Source: Amphirosellinia nigrospora (taxonomy: Eukaryota; Ascomycota; Sordariomycetes; Xylariales; Xylariaceae). From it: a stretch of DNA of 64,000 nt. Position 1 is the first letter of the stretch. Each line of letters begins with the position of its first letter. Below the pieces are notes generated by a model. It was given only the letters and a program-made list of their open reading frames with translations. It had not been told where the DNA came from and ran no database searches. Below, piece by piece: positions 12,285 to 23,890 of this stretch. The stretch covers positions 6,289,017-6,353,016 of the forward strand of contig SCHM01000004.1 of NCBI GenBank assembly GCA_004123355.1, given 5' to 3'. Made by a program: the position numbers and the translations under genes.

Positions 12285-13312
12285 CTAAGCACCGAAAAAT
12301 CTCTTCGTATTCCCAGCATCTTCTTCCCACTCAACATCATGAGCAAGAATGACCTCAACGCCCTTGCTTTCCAAATCTCTCACGCGCTCAATAGTCTCAA
12401 TAGCCTTTGAGCGATCGGCGTGTATACAACAAACATCGCCATGCACATCAAGCCATTCACTAATCGCCTTCTCCCCGCGCAAAATCCTGCGATCATGACC
12501 CGCGTCTCCAGCGAGGTAAACCCATGCTATGCTCGCATCGTCTTTGAGTGTTCGCGCAAGGAGGTTGATGTGACCAGGAAGATGGCCCGGCGCATCCACA
12601 ATGTATAAACTGCCATCTCTAAACACGTCGAGTGCAGCAGGGAGTCCTTCGAGTTCTTTCCACGGGCCTTGGAAGTTGATGGTGCTTGAAAACCGCGATG
12701 TCGCAGTTTCCCCCTCGCTTACCCCTGTAGGATCGGGAAGTTCAATCGTCCGCGAGGGGTCAAGGAGATCCGATTCGAAGAACGAATGGCTTCCGCGTAG
12801 ACTCTTGGATTTCCCCGCAAGCACGTCTAGAGCTCCATTTCCGACGACGAATTTGCTCCGAGGGAAGTCTCGCGGTTCACCAACGTGATCCCAGTGGACC
12901 TACCTTACGTATCAGCATTATAATGAAGCCGCGCCCAAATGACTTGAGTGACTTACGTGAGAATAAATCACAAAATCAACATCATTCGGCGTCAATCCTC
13001 CACCTTGTAAACTTTTCACGACATTTGGCTCAGTAGTAAGGGGCCGTCGCGTAGCTAAATGGCGTTGAATAGGTTCCGCATATCGCTCAATCTCTCTCCG
13101 TAGCCCCAAGTCAAACACGATCCGCGCAGTATTACCGGATGTATGATTCTTATGCTGTATCAAGAATGCAAGTGACGGCACAGTCTTGCGCCGGCCGGGC
13201 GATGCCGGGTGCACGAATTGCTCTTCGGTAGTGTGAAATGGCCTGCCGATAGAGCATGGACTTGGACAGTTGCTAAGCCTGCCTGTAACGTATTGTAGAA
13301 TAGAGACGACAT
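12285..13312 (-). CDS. Metallo-beta-lactamase-fold lactonase 2
   Basis: Paralogue of the lactonase at 4.8-6.0 kb. Exons 12957-13312 and 12285-12899 join across an intron whose splicing restores the zinc motif SHVHWDHVGEP. Further motifs are DAPGHLPGHINLLART, LAGDAGHDRRILRGEKAI and AHDVEWEED. The start chosen at 13312 (MSSLFYNTLQ) runs into VHALSAGHFTLP, homologous to VSALNAGHITLP of lactonase 1. One G appears lost near 13226, after FTLP. With it the frame continues EEQFVHPASPGRRKTV. Its product is shorter in the middle than lactonase 1. Two divergent lactonases in one cluster suggest two substrates or two steps. Confidence 0.85.
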
Positions 13313-13879
13313 GTTTAGAGAAGAAGTTGATGATAAGTTAGTCTGATTTCACGATAGCTTCGAAGCTTATCTCGGGGGTATTCATCAACAAATTGAGGTC
13401 TCTAACTATATTTCTCAATCCTTCCCCGCCCCCATGATTGGAGGCTTACATCAAATCTCCCCAATCTCCATTACCCTGTTCGCCGACCCCGACAGAACGC
13501 AGCAGGGGGTTTAGAGTAAGCAAGGATGAACATCGGTAAAGAAGACATCGAATACTATAAATCATTAAACACTACATAGTAAAATGTCACTCGCGGAAGT
13601 CTAACACCATCACATTTCATGTATTTCAGTATTCGATGATAAGGGGCAGATAAGGGGTGTGCTTATTTCTTCTTCATTTTTATCTTTACTCGAAACACTA
13701 TTTGAAGTCAAGGGGTAAATAAGGGGCTTTTTTTTTCTTTTTCCTCATTTTTTTTCTTCATCTCCAATTTTTTCAACAACAGAAATCAATCAATCAACAG
13801 AGAAAAACTCACCTATCTTACATCTATCAATCTAGGAAAAAGAGGCTCAGCGCGTGTTCAGTGAAACGAACCCAAGTCC
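13313..13879. other. Intergenic, includes TA- and T-rich stretch
   Basis: Upstream of lactonase 2 and downstream of the unknown gene at 13.9 kb. A related phrase, gataaggggcagataaggggtg and ggggtaaataaggggc, occurs twice around 13.64 and 13.71 kb. No gene. Confidence 0.4.
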
Positions 13880-14701
13880 TCAAAACTCAGGCCTACTCAA
13901 CCTCTCCGCATGCTTCCTCTCGCTGACCGCGAACTCATCAAGGAGAATCTTGAGGGCCACAGCCTTAGCATCAAGTTCATATAACATGAGTTGCTCCTCC
14001 TGCTCGTACTTCTCAATCTCCCTGACCAAGTTAGCAGCCGCGTTCACCACAAGGGCCATACAATCTCTTACAACAGACGTGCCCATGGTGAAGAACACCT
14101 GAGCGTTGTCACGAATCCCGTTGATCCTATTCACGAGCTTGTGCGTCTCGCGCGAGCGCAGACGAGAATGCTCGGCTTGGAAGGCTTCGGAGGCGGACCT
14201 GTGGACTTTGATGCCCAGTTCCATCACGTGGAACATCATGGTCTCGAATTCGGCGGGGTAGTTAACCAAACTGCCCTCTTCGGCGAGATAGCGCGGCCCG
14301 GGTGCGGAGGAGGTATTCCGTCAGCGCAACGACTTTGCTCTCGGCTATTTTCACGGCCTCGTGTCCTGTGTTGAGGTCGAAGAGTAAGAGCTTGATGTTC
14401 TGCAGTTGGTAAAGGACACGGCCGGTATAGCAACGCGGACATGCATCCCCGAACTTTTGTAGAATTTTGTTTCGGGGACGATGTCTGGAGAGAGCATGGC
14501 TAATTCGCCGTTCTCCGCGAGTGTTGCCCCATCACTGATTCGTGTGATGTGGCCGCAGGACCAGAACTCAAACTCATATTTCCTTGTCGGCGTCATTGCC
14601 GGGAAAGTAGAGCCTAGGTTAATACTGGAGGAGATTGACGTACGACGGGATGGGGAGGGTAGCTTACTAGGGTGAACTTCTCTTGTTGGATACAGGGGCA
14701 T
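13880..14701 (-). CDS. Unknown protein with CGH/CPRC cysteine motifs and long helical C-terminus
   Basis: I do not recognise a named family. The N-terminus (start at 14701) is Ser/Pro-rich. FEFWSCGHITRI and then FGDACPRCYTGRVLY follow, a possible treble-clef-like zinc site with widely spaced Cys pairs. The C-terminal half is helical and charged (KHLL-, EIEKYEQEEQ-, LKILLDEFAVSE-type segments, coiled-coil like). The frame changes twice: near 14467 (an A4 run where A5 would continue) and near 14292 (a GC repeat, two bases short). No intron is needed. Similar-looking hypothetical proteins are common in Sordariomycetes. It lies between the lactonase cluster and the C2H2 regulator; a role in that pathway is not indicated. 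Confidence 0.6.
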
Positions 14702-16017
14702 TATGATACTTGCTTTGTTGTTATTGATAATAGTTGTGTTGTTTTGAGGCGTGCTTTCAAGCTCTTGTAATGTGTTAATACTAGAGAAGGTGTGTCGATA
14801 TGGATACTGATGATGCTCTAAGTTCTTGGTAACACTGAGATGTTGTAGAAACTTAAGCTGTCAAACCCTAAGAGGTGTGTGTAGCTAGATCTGAATGACG
14901 TTCACACAGTGCGGCCCGGGTGTATTTATATATACAATATCTGAGACATATTCAAGGTACGTATTCAATAGCACACGGCTTGTTTTCAAATACAGCTTCT
15001 GTTCAACTCATTTTAATTCATTAGATATCTCGTCAAAGGGCCTGTTATACAATGAAAGCTCGAAGCAATGCCTCGTGTTTTGTGTGTTGGACATAGACCC
15101 GTCTCCTATGTACCTAATGAGGTCCGTCTCTTCCTTCCTGTATAGCGAGTTCCCACTCTCCATACCAATATCCGTCTCGTATCATCACCTAGAACAGCTG
15201 AACACTGCAAGCCATGGACTAGGGTATACCTTATGCTCTTGAACACCTACTGACGCGCGAGATACAGTATCTCCGTCCAACCTAGATGATGAACTCTGCC
15301 ATGAAGTCGCATTGCCGGTGACGTGATTTAGTGCACTGTAGGGTATAAGTAAACATGTTAATGCGAGATAATGTCGACATATTACTCAATAGGCGATACA
15401 ATAGTCAATATACAGGGGCGTGGGTGCTCCATCCGGAGGGTTCTCTGTAACTAGGAAAATATGCCTCTGACGGCTATTCGTATTAAAGTGGGAGAGAAAG
15501 CATTAGGCGTGCAAGAAAGAGTGTTAGTTTTAGGCACAGACACAACAATAGACTATGTATGTACGTTTTGTTATAAAAAGGCCTGAGAGGCCCCAGTCGC
15601 TCGACACTAGGGGAATCAATACAATCAACTAGTTATACATAGGCATTCGAGAACACGCTTTGTTCATTCATAACTAACTATATAGCCTGAACGTATGCAT
15701 TATTTCTTGCTAAGCCACTTATATAGCACTCATTACCGTTACCGTTACATATTAACCTTTATATCCGCATGGTATACTCGGACACCGATTCGTCTGATGC
15801 TCCTTGGCTCCGTCATATGATTGTGTAATTTAGTATATAAATAGCCGCTACGCAGTCGTATCTAATAGCTTTAGTATTCATAGCAGGGGTTGTAGCGTGA
15901 CGCCACAACATATTATATAGATCAAGAATAACAATGACAGGGTGATCAAGAAGTTGATGATATTTTGCGCGCATCAAAAATAACGTACTCGTAATAATCG
16001 CCTGTTCCATAGCAACT
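14702..16017. other. Intergenic, 1.3 kb, no gene seen
   Basis: Between the unknown gene and the regulator. It contains short frames without family resemblance. Presumably holds the 5' region of the 13.9-kb gene. Confidence 0.4.
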
Positions 16018-18969
16018 CTACCGCGAACGGAAATTAGAGGGACTGGGCGTAATTTCCAAGGAAGGAACGAATTCCTTACCTAGCCATCCCAAATACTTCG
16101 GAGCTCGACGTGTGTTTGGAACAAAGAGAATTTCCTCCCCGAGTCTCAAGTCCGAGTAAGACACGGATATCAGTGGGTCTATGGGGTCGTTCGATGCAAG
16201 CATCCGAGGCCTCTTTGTTCAAGTTGCGCCACCATTATACATCAGGTCCTTGCAATTCAGGAGCCGGAGGCAAGCCTCCTGTAGCAACTCTGAATGCGAT
16301 TGGATCAAGAGGGAATATACTACATCGAGTAGCTCCAGTAACCCATCATAAAGAGTAGCTGATGTGGCTGCATCGAGCTCGGACAACTTAGCTATTCTGG
16401 AAAGGTACTCAGGCACAGGATTCAAGCCATGCCGTATTCTACCCGGATAATATGGCTGAGTAATCTGCCCTTGACCTTTGAGTGCTTGTGCATAGGACCA
16501 AATGCTTAAAGTAGCATAGTACATGATCCACGGTCGGTGGGGGTCAGTATCGGCACGAGTTGAATACTGAATAGGGCCTGCACTATTAATCCCGGGTTCT
16601 TGGATCAGCGCGATTTTCTTCTGGCGGGGGTCAACTAAAATTCGATGAAGGAGCTTGAAGGCATGTAATATGGCACGCCTAGTAAGTGGCTGCCCAGCCC
16701 ATGAAGCCATGCGGGTGTTGACGTTAGCAAGATCTCGAGAAGAGACTTTCCGACCGATCAAACGTTTCGCGCCGGCATAAACTTGACAGTCGATGATGTC
16801 AATATAGAGGCTAATGTGAGCCAAGTGATACAAAACTGCGGCACTTTGGATTAGGCCGTTTGACGCAGACTGTTGTTCTGATAGGCTCGGCTCGGTGCTG
16901 CTTGCACCGCTTGAGCCAATAGCGTCGTCAAAACTGGTCTTCCAATCATCGAATGCCTTCAGTAGCATTTGACACCACTTATCCCTTGTTTCGGACGCGT
17001 TAGGGGCGTCGTCCAGCCACTTGAGATGTGTCTCGCGATGCCGTAGATGCCATCCGACGCTAAGAAGACCACACATGATAATCATACGCCCGAATGAGTG
17101 TGTCCGCACCACTCTTCCGTGAAGAGCTTGTTTCAAGCCATCGAGGAAGAAAACGCGCTCAACGCCGTACATACGGAGATTCGACTCGCGCTGGCGCACG
17201 CTCTCGTGGTTTGGAGCCGACCACAAAGCCTCGTCGCATGGAAGCGCTAAGCGAATCTCGTGTGGCGCCATATCGGCCGCATGACCGAACATGGCAGCAT
17301 GAATAATATCCATCATGAATGCAGCAAAGACCACTGTGCATCGCCTCGGTTTCCGCCCACCGGACCCACCAAACTCGGTCATCAGTACTCGGATCAACAC
17401 CGTTCTGTTCATCTGGAGGCGATTCCAGGCCTGCTTTACCAATGAGTGGGCTTCCTCGCCTCAGCAGATTAAGAGTGACAGAATGGTACATGTGACCCCG
17501 TTCATGTAGTTTTCTTGTTGAGCACATCTTTTCGTAGAACTCTACGAGCAAAAGCGCTTGGGCTACCCATAGATCAACTGGCGCCACCGCCCCTACGTCA
17601 AGGATTTCCAGGCGGACGGATGTAATAATGAGGTCGGCGAGAGCCTTGTACTCTTCGTGCTCACCAGTGGGAGATTGGCCATGAATCTGAGCAGCTCCCA
17701 GCGCAACCATGACAAGAAGCAGATGTATGGGGCATCTTGTAGGTGAGAAGGTAGGCTGATGAACAATGGGCAGGCGGGGTGAAACGATATCCCAGTAGAG
17801 GCGAATACACTCGTGGAGGAAATCCAAATGGATACTGGGGAGGTCATTCCCAGATTCTTGTAGTAGGTAACCTAGTTGTGAGTCGTATTCATTCCGTTTT
17901 TGACGGAACATGCTAATGTAATGCACAACCTCAAGGCGACGAGTCTCAGATATCAGCTCATCCAGGAGATCAGGGTGGCGAGGGGGTGTGAGGTCGACCT
18001 GAGACCTACTGGTTAGGGACTCGTGATCATAGTGAATGTTGTTGTTGAAAGGGGACTCCAAGCCCGCCTCTACAAAGGATAGATTAGCAACATTCATATC
18101 TCTGTAGGCACGGTCGTTATCGAATAGCCAAAGAGCGAAGTTAGTTGATAGATCTCCTGTATCGTGGGCCACTGGTAGGTCGGCAAATGGCATGAACGTA
18201 GAGTGGTCATGCAGAGAAGCTTGCCCCTGTGAGTAATAAGTAGGTTTTGGCGGCAGCATGCTAATGCCATCCATGGGCCGAGACCAAGTGGGCGTATGCG
18301 CCAGAGAACTCGTCGGGGTTGGTTGAGAGTCCAAGGTGGAGTTCGGACTCAACAATACTGAAGCATTCCGAGGCATACTAGCCGGTTGGCGCTGGAATAC
18401 TGATGCAGGCGTAGGAGGCGCAGGTTGTGGCAAAGTCATGGGCCGTAATGTCGTGCCTAGCGATGGTCCCGGTGCGGGTGCCAACGTCGGCGCTGAGCCA
18501 GCCTGAGCCTGACCATTGCTAGCGACACCCGGTGAGGAGACCGAGTTCGCATCTGACGATGAGTCCTTGGCGTTGACACTGAAACTGCTCGCCCGATTTC
18601 TCGGGACATAAGACGTAGAGTGCCGCTTCTTGTGTCTCAACAACAGGTCCTGACGGACGAACATCTGATTGCAGTCCGGCACATCGCATTTGTAGATCTG
18701 CTTGGGCTCATCTTTGGGTAACGTCAGTCTCGGTACACGACATGAATCGCGACCCACACTGCAGGCAGGGCCCCGTGATGATCGGGACGATCGGGAAGAT
18801 CAGCCTTACGGTTTAATTGATGCCGTTGGAGATGTTCGTGTCGCGAGTAGATCTTGTCGCATGTCGGCCAGTCGCAGGCGAACTTCTTGGGGGCTCCCTT
18901 TCGGCTGGCGCGCTTATAGCCCAAAGAAGGGCTGGATCCGGCGCTTGTTGCTTGTTGCTGAGACGCCAT
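16018..18969 (-). CDS. C2H2 zinc-finger transcription factor with fungal-specific TF domain
   Basis: Nuclear DNA-binding regulator. Exon 1 18810-18969 encodes the basic start and finger 1 (CDWPTCDKIYSRHEHLQRH). An intron (18712-18809) splits the linker. Finger 2 is CDVPDCNQMFVRQDLLLRHK. A Ser/Pro/Ala-rich linker follows, then the fungal_trans middle homology region (SETRRLEVVHYISMF, WDIVSPRLPIVHQPTF, WWVRWAETEAM, FGHAADMAPHEIRLALP). The frame shifts near 17328, where two bases of an AG repeat appear lost. A TGA at 16219-16221 ends the frame, but the same frame stays open below it for about 60 residues to 16018, ending in EFVPSLEITPSPSN, so the stop may also be an artefact or the true end. It is the nearest regulator to the lactonase cluster and a candidate pathway regulator (inference). 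Confidence 0.82.
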
Positions 18970-19922
18970 TGAATAGCGACATGGCCGAGTCACCTGTTTT
19001 TGGCATATGGTATGATGACCCGAGCGGCTTTGTGACAGGTATGTTGGGGGATATGAGAGCAGATTGAAGCTAGAGCAGCCAGGAACGGGCAAGTTGATGG
19101 GGGTCCGAGTGTTTTCTAGCAACCGAGATGGTCCCAGATCTTCCAATCAGCTGGCCCCGCGGGGGTTTTCCTAGTGGAGACTAGCGTGGGGGTCTAATCT
19201 ATGCTGCGAGTCCGGGGAACATGTGGGGCCTAGGACTTGGTAGTATACTCAACATATGGTTATTCTACAAATTACAACAATTTCAAAAAGTATTAATATC
19301 AGAAAACATACTTAAAAGATCCTCAGGTTGTATCACACCTTCGATGGTCGGCTTCATAGAGCAATAATATGGTGTGGTAATTCCTAAGAACCGTAGTGGA
19401 TACGTAATAGAGCACTCGGATAATGACACAACTTCCCCTTCACAACATTCTAACAATCAACATATACAGCCCGTATACATGCAGAATTCGTACCCGCCCT
19501 TTTACCCTATTTTTTGTCTATGTTATTTAATTTTTTTGCTTCTATTTATTGCTTTAGTCATATTATTTTATTCTATTTATTTAGCTTTGCTGTAGTTTAG
19601 GCAGTTTTGAGCTAGTTTTCGAAGATTAGAATCGCCGGATTCGTACTCAAGGGGTTACTATATATCAATTACCCCTTAGTACCGCTTTCGCTACGAAAAC
19701 TAGCTGAAAGGCTTACGCCCCTCCCAATACAAATTATCAGTTATATCACCCGTGTGTCTGTCCTGTGTGCGTTGTAGATCAGGTTCTTTGTGAAACATAT
19801 TATGGAGTTCGTCACGCATTGTTCCAGCGCCGAACACAGCGTTATATGCAAATGAGCAACAAAGCCAACATTGCCCGGGGACACGTGGGCCCCTTTCGTA
19901 CCCTGCTGCTCATTAAGGCTTT
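18970..19922. other. Intergenic, contains fold-back repeat
   Basis: About 0.95 kb upstream of the regulator. T-rich around 19.5 kb and carrying a nested inverted repeat described separately. No gene seen. Confidence 0.45.
19610..19705. repeat. Nested inverted repeat (fold-back element)
   Basis: Outer arms agctagttttcg (19610-19621) and cgaaaactagct (19694-19705) are perfect reverse complements. Inside them aaggggt (19649-19655) and acccctt (19671-19677) pair around a TATATA loop, and gtac/agtac flank those arms. The whole 96 bp can fold into one long hairpin. It could be a MITE remnant or a structural element. No target-site duplication identified. Confidence 0.6.
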
Positions 19923-20738
19923 GTGACTTGGACTCGAAGTGACTGCCTGAAGCTAAAGCTTGGCACAGTTTCAACTCTCCGAACCAACTTCATTCACACA
20001 GCTAGGCCGGACATGTTGATTTTACGCCTTCTAAACTGGTTTGAGAGTGTATTCTTCCTGGTTATCACCAACGTCGCGAAGTCGATTCAGAGCCTAGGTC
20101 GTTCATTCATTAGGCAGAAACCCCCTATCGTCTCAGCGCAAGGCCAGTATACGAACCAAAATCGCCTACTAGCGCGCCTCTTAGAAGTTCCAGACCAGTC
20201 AGGCGTAATATTCATTGCAATAAACATTCAATGCGAACAAGACGATGCCAGCCAAATTATTGCGATTGGGGTATGTAAATGGTACCCAGAATTTAATACC
20301 ACGGAATGTTTTCATTGGCAAATAAATAAAGTAAGCATGGTGGAAGATCGAACAAACTATTCAGAGAGAGATGATTTTCTTTTCGGAGAAACCGAGTTTA
20401 TTACCAAGTCAGAAATCAAGGATGTTTTGGATGCCTCGTTTGTGCTCCCTTCCAATATAAAACACGTTTCGTTGGTAGGGCATGACCTCGATGCACAACT
20501 AGGCCCTCTCAGGATGTATTGGGAGCCCCCGGGATATATAACGAAGATGGATACACAAAGAATATGGCAATTCCGATGTACGAATGATAAAAATATATCA
20601 CTGGAGACCGCGCTCCAAGGAATGACAGATCACTTTCCCAGCGAGTATGAACAAAAGCACGCCGGGAACGCTGCACATTACACAATAGATTTACTGCGGG
20701 CTTATGGGCGAGCCGCTGTTATTGCTTCGGATTTCTAA
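19923..20738 (+). CDS. Gfd2/YDR514C-like C-terminal domain protein, probable inactive nuclease
   Basis: Single-exon open frame, 271 residues, or 241 if ATG 20013 is used. It starts with a hydrophobic segment (WFESVFFLVITNVAKSI). The rest follows the pattern of the fungal Gfd2/YDR514C-type DEDDh-like domain: FIAINIQ, FLFGETEFI, VSLVGHDLDAQL, MDTQRIWQF and HAGNAAHYT. Against the family pattern as I know it (DxE, GHDxxxD, HNAGND), the carboxylates appear replaced: N101 and Q103 in the first motif, Q192 in the second, A250 in HAGNAA. That predicts a fold kept without catalysis. Recognition is from motif memory, so family assignment is moderate. No frame correction is needed. Confidence 0.65.
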   Translation: MTWTRSDCLKLKLGTVSTLRTNFIHTARPDMLILRLLNWFESVFFLVITNVAKSIQSLGRSFIRQKPPIVSAQGQYTNQNRLLARLLEVPDQSGVIFIAINIQCEQDDASQIIAIGVCKWYPEFNTTECFHWQINKVSMVEDRTNYSERDDFLFGETEFITKSEIKDVLDASFVLPSNIKHVSLVGHDLDAQLGPLRMYWEPPGYITKMDTQRIWQFRCTNDKNISLETALQGMTDHFPSEYEQKHAGNAAHYTIDLLRAYGRAAVIASDF

Positions 20739-21012
20739 TATTTTCTGGGCATCGGCGGGCGGTATCAGTGTGGTCTCTATGAAATGTCGGCTTCTTGGAA
20801 TTGGTGTATCGATAGGGTTAAATACACAGAATGAGCACACCATCAATCATATTAACCTAGGAGGTAAATTAATCGTTTTAAGGTATTAATATCTTTCTAT
20901 ATCTCGCGACTCATTCTGGACCCATAACGTTAACATACTCCTAAGAGCTTGTTGTTGCCATAACTTGAGCCCTCACGAACTTCGCCAAAACGTTTATAAT
21001 CAGACTTTTTTT

Positions 21013-22760
21013 TTACACATGCTCGGATTCCATCGACTCCCCGAAGATACATTCAAACACAACTTCCGGCTGATGCAGGTGGTTGCGGAGAGATTGGCGA
21101 TGGCTAAGAACGAGTGGAGGCGTCATCTCATAATCGGGCCGGTTAGCAACTGCCTGCCGTAAATTACGAAGCCGGTCGTGAATTGCGTAGAGGCCAACAA
21201 TTGTGCTGCAACAGCCAGCAAGGTCTGAATGGGCGTCACCGCCAAACAAGCATGCCCATTTTTCTTCCATAGACATCCCAGAACTGATTTCACGGCTTGA
21301 GTCAACTATATAGCTATAAAGCCATCGAAGAGGATTTATATTCTCGTCCCATAGAACTGAGAAAAAGACAGAGTACCTGCCGCATGATACCATCTGGTGA
21401 GATATCGATGACTTCGCTCGTGCTTTGAGAGACACGAGAGAGAGATCTTTTAATGGATATGAGTCCTGGAAAATCCGGCCTGGTAGAATTACCTTCGCTG
21501 ACGCAGTCGTCACGAAAATCCCCGAAGACGGTAGTGGTAAGCCAGAGAGTAACCTCGGTGCATGAATTGCTTGCAGATTGTGAGGGGCGCAGTCCTGTTC
21601 TTCTATAGATATGAATACCTCCGCTATGACAAGTCTCCTGTGTATAGGGTAGGATTGGTGGAGAAATATTAGAGAGGCCGGATGATGATCACGAATGTAG
21701 CGATGGTTACCGATGAGACGCAGAGAAATCCAAATTTGAAATTGCCGACGAATTAGAGTCGACTCTCCGGCCGCTTCGCCTCCACCAGATCTGCGAAGTT
21801 CACGAACACAGTTAAGCCCTGCGAAAACAACGTCTAACTTGTGTGTACGAAGAAGTTGTAGTTTCAGGGCTATCCCTTTGATTAGAGTGGCGGTAGCTTT
21901 CTCTTCTCATATCTCTGTGCCTGACAATAGACTCACAATACCTGAATTCTGATGGCGACGGGGCAAAAGCAGTCGTCCAACGACGGTGGTTACCCTCATT
22001 CAGGCCCAAGCGAATATGCTCTGGTCATCTGAAACTTTTATGATCTCTTCTTGCAGCCTAGAGAACGCCTTACACCCTTCGCCGTATATTAGAGACATAT
22101 TGATACCAAAGATACCCAAAAGACAATAAGCAATGTCCTCCAACCGGGAAGTAACACGATCAGCAGCCCACGACATTCTTTGCGCGATAGAATACTCAGG
22201 CACCGTATTCCGATCATGCAAAACGCCGAGTGTATCCTCGTACTCTTCGAAATGGCATCCGCAAGATCCTTGCGATCCCCAATGAGCTTCCACCTTTTAT
22301 CAAAGAAGACGACCTTCTCGGGCGCCAAGAGTTCTTGGAGCGTCCAACCACGAGTAAACCAACGACTCTCTTCAAACGGGACATCATCAGACCTGAGCGA
22401 CCTCAAATGAACCATACGGACATCCGCCAAGTACGCATAGCAGACAACGCTATCACGGTACCAAGCGTACATGGAATTGATGGCCTCGGAGAGCTCGGCC
22501 GAGCTCGTCTTGTCAATGCAAACGGTGTCGCACCATATGTACCGCAGTCCTTCGTCTCGCGCGCGTCCGCAAGCCTCATAAATCTTGACAAATCCTGCTT
22601 TCTCAATGATGGCGGTGATCATCGGGCTGGTCGTCGTGACGCGGCAAAATTCTTGGAGTGTCAGTTCTTCGTAGTCCCAGGTGTGCGAGAGGATGGCATA
22701 GGGGGGCACGTCGTGGAAAAACTCTTTCAGTTCGAGGGTAATGGAATCGATTAGACGCAT
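21013..22760 (-). CDS. HET (heterokaryon incompatibility) domain protein
   Basis: The N-terminal HET domain is clear: MRLIDSITLEL, YAILSHTW, YIWCDTVCIDK, SEAINSMYAWYRDS, SRWFTRGWTLQELLAP. Next are the usual ISYCLLGIF-type block (EDIAYCLLGIFGINMSLIYG), DDQSIFAW and a C-terminal region with LIKGIALKLQLL. Such proteins act in non-self recognition between fungal individuals. Three frame changes occur, near 22228 and near 22006 (single G losses by the family pattern) and near 21900 (an A run). With them corrected the product is about 580 residues with no stop. Start chosen at the canonical M-R-L-I-D. Because HET genes also decay naturally, real pseudogenisation cannot be excluded here. Confidence 0.85.
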
Positions 22761-23890
22761 GGTGAAAGGGGAGAGAGGATGACAAGCGTGTCAATAGGGG
22801 GTGATTTTGGCGACGACGATTTTGACGATACGGACGAGATCGTGAGTCGAGTATCAACCCAAGAAGAAGCAAGCTGCGGTCATGATATCCTGCCATCTGG
22901 TCTCATCATCCGGGGACTGGACTCTATATGAAGCTACTGTAATCTAAGTGAGCCTACATAACCCGTCACACGCCTCCCCTATCTCAGCCTCAAAATACTC
23001 CAGCTAAAAATGATCACATATCAGCTCTCATAAATTTAAGAACTCCAAGCAGGCTGAAACGAGAGAAACAAAGACAAGAACACACCAATAAACATGAAGA
23101 TGACACGAGTATATGATAGATATAGTGAGCAGATCTAACCAGCACAAAGAATAAATATAGACGAAACCACATATAGTACATCGAGCGGAGCTAAATCATG
23201 AGTGAAATCCACTTCAATGTGGCAAACCTTCAGCTGAGGAGTCTGACACAGATAATATCGAAAGCAACAACACCGCCATTTCAAAATGATGAATCCCGAG
23301 TGCCTCAGTCAGCTGTTAGGGTTAATGAGACGGATATCTCATAAACCGTGGTAGATAATCACACGTGAAATACATCGTTCATGCGTATTTTAGTAATTGG
23401 AAGTATTTCACTCATCTCCAGAAGGCGAGCGTTCAATCACGGCAACATCTGGTTGTAACACATAGCCTGCGTAGAATCACGAATACATCTAACATAACTA
23501 GCTCATAATGACAGTTGCTGAGAAAACGCAGGTCACCTATTCCAAACTTCTAGAGCATCCCGGAGGTGGTGATCACGCCGATACCAATACTTATCCATAT
23601 CAAACTCATCTGACAAGTCAAATCTCATGAAAGAAGTTTCAACAGTCAAGCCGTGTTAAGTTCCAGCTAACCTGCAAGCCCTCACCAAGAGACAGCATCG
23701 AGCGAGACTCACTCAAGCCTCAAAATTACAGGCGCTATCAAGCTGCTGAAACTTCATTCTTTGTCTTCCTCTCAAACGGGGAGTCAGGTCAGCATCTACA
23801 CAACGCCGATCATACGACACATCACAAGCATAATTGTCCAGCCACGAATGTCAAAGAACGCTCCCATTAACCTATCAACTAGCATAACAT
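22761..23890. other. Intergenic, 1.1 kb
   Basis: Between the HET gene start and the end of the AP-1 mu gene. Holds the HET promoter and the AP-1 mu 3' UTR. No gene or repeat recognised. Confidence 0.45.

Noticed and set aside
3166-13312. A secondary-metabolite biosynthetic cluster
   Set aside because: No polyketide synthase, NRPS, terpene cyclase or prenyltransferase is present; the gene set is degradative.
16222-18711. Zn2Cys6 binuclear cluster regulator
   Set aside because: The DNA-binding part is two C2H2 fingers; only the middle domain is shared with Zn2Cys6 regulators.
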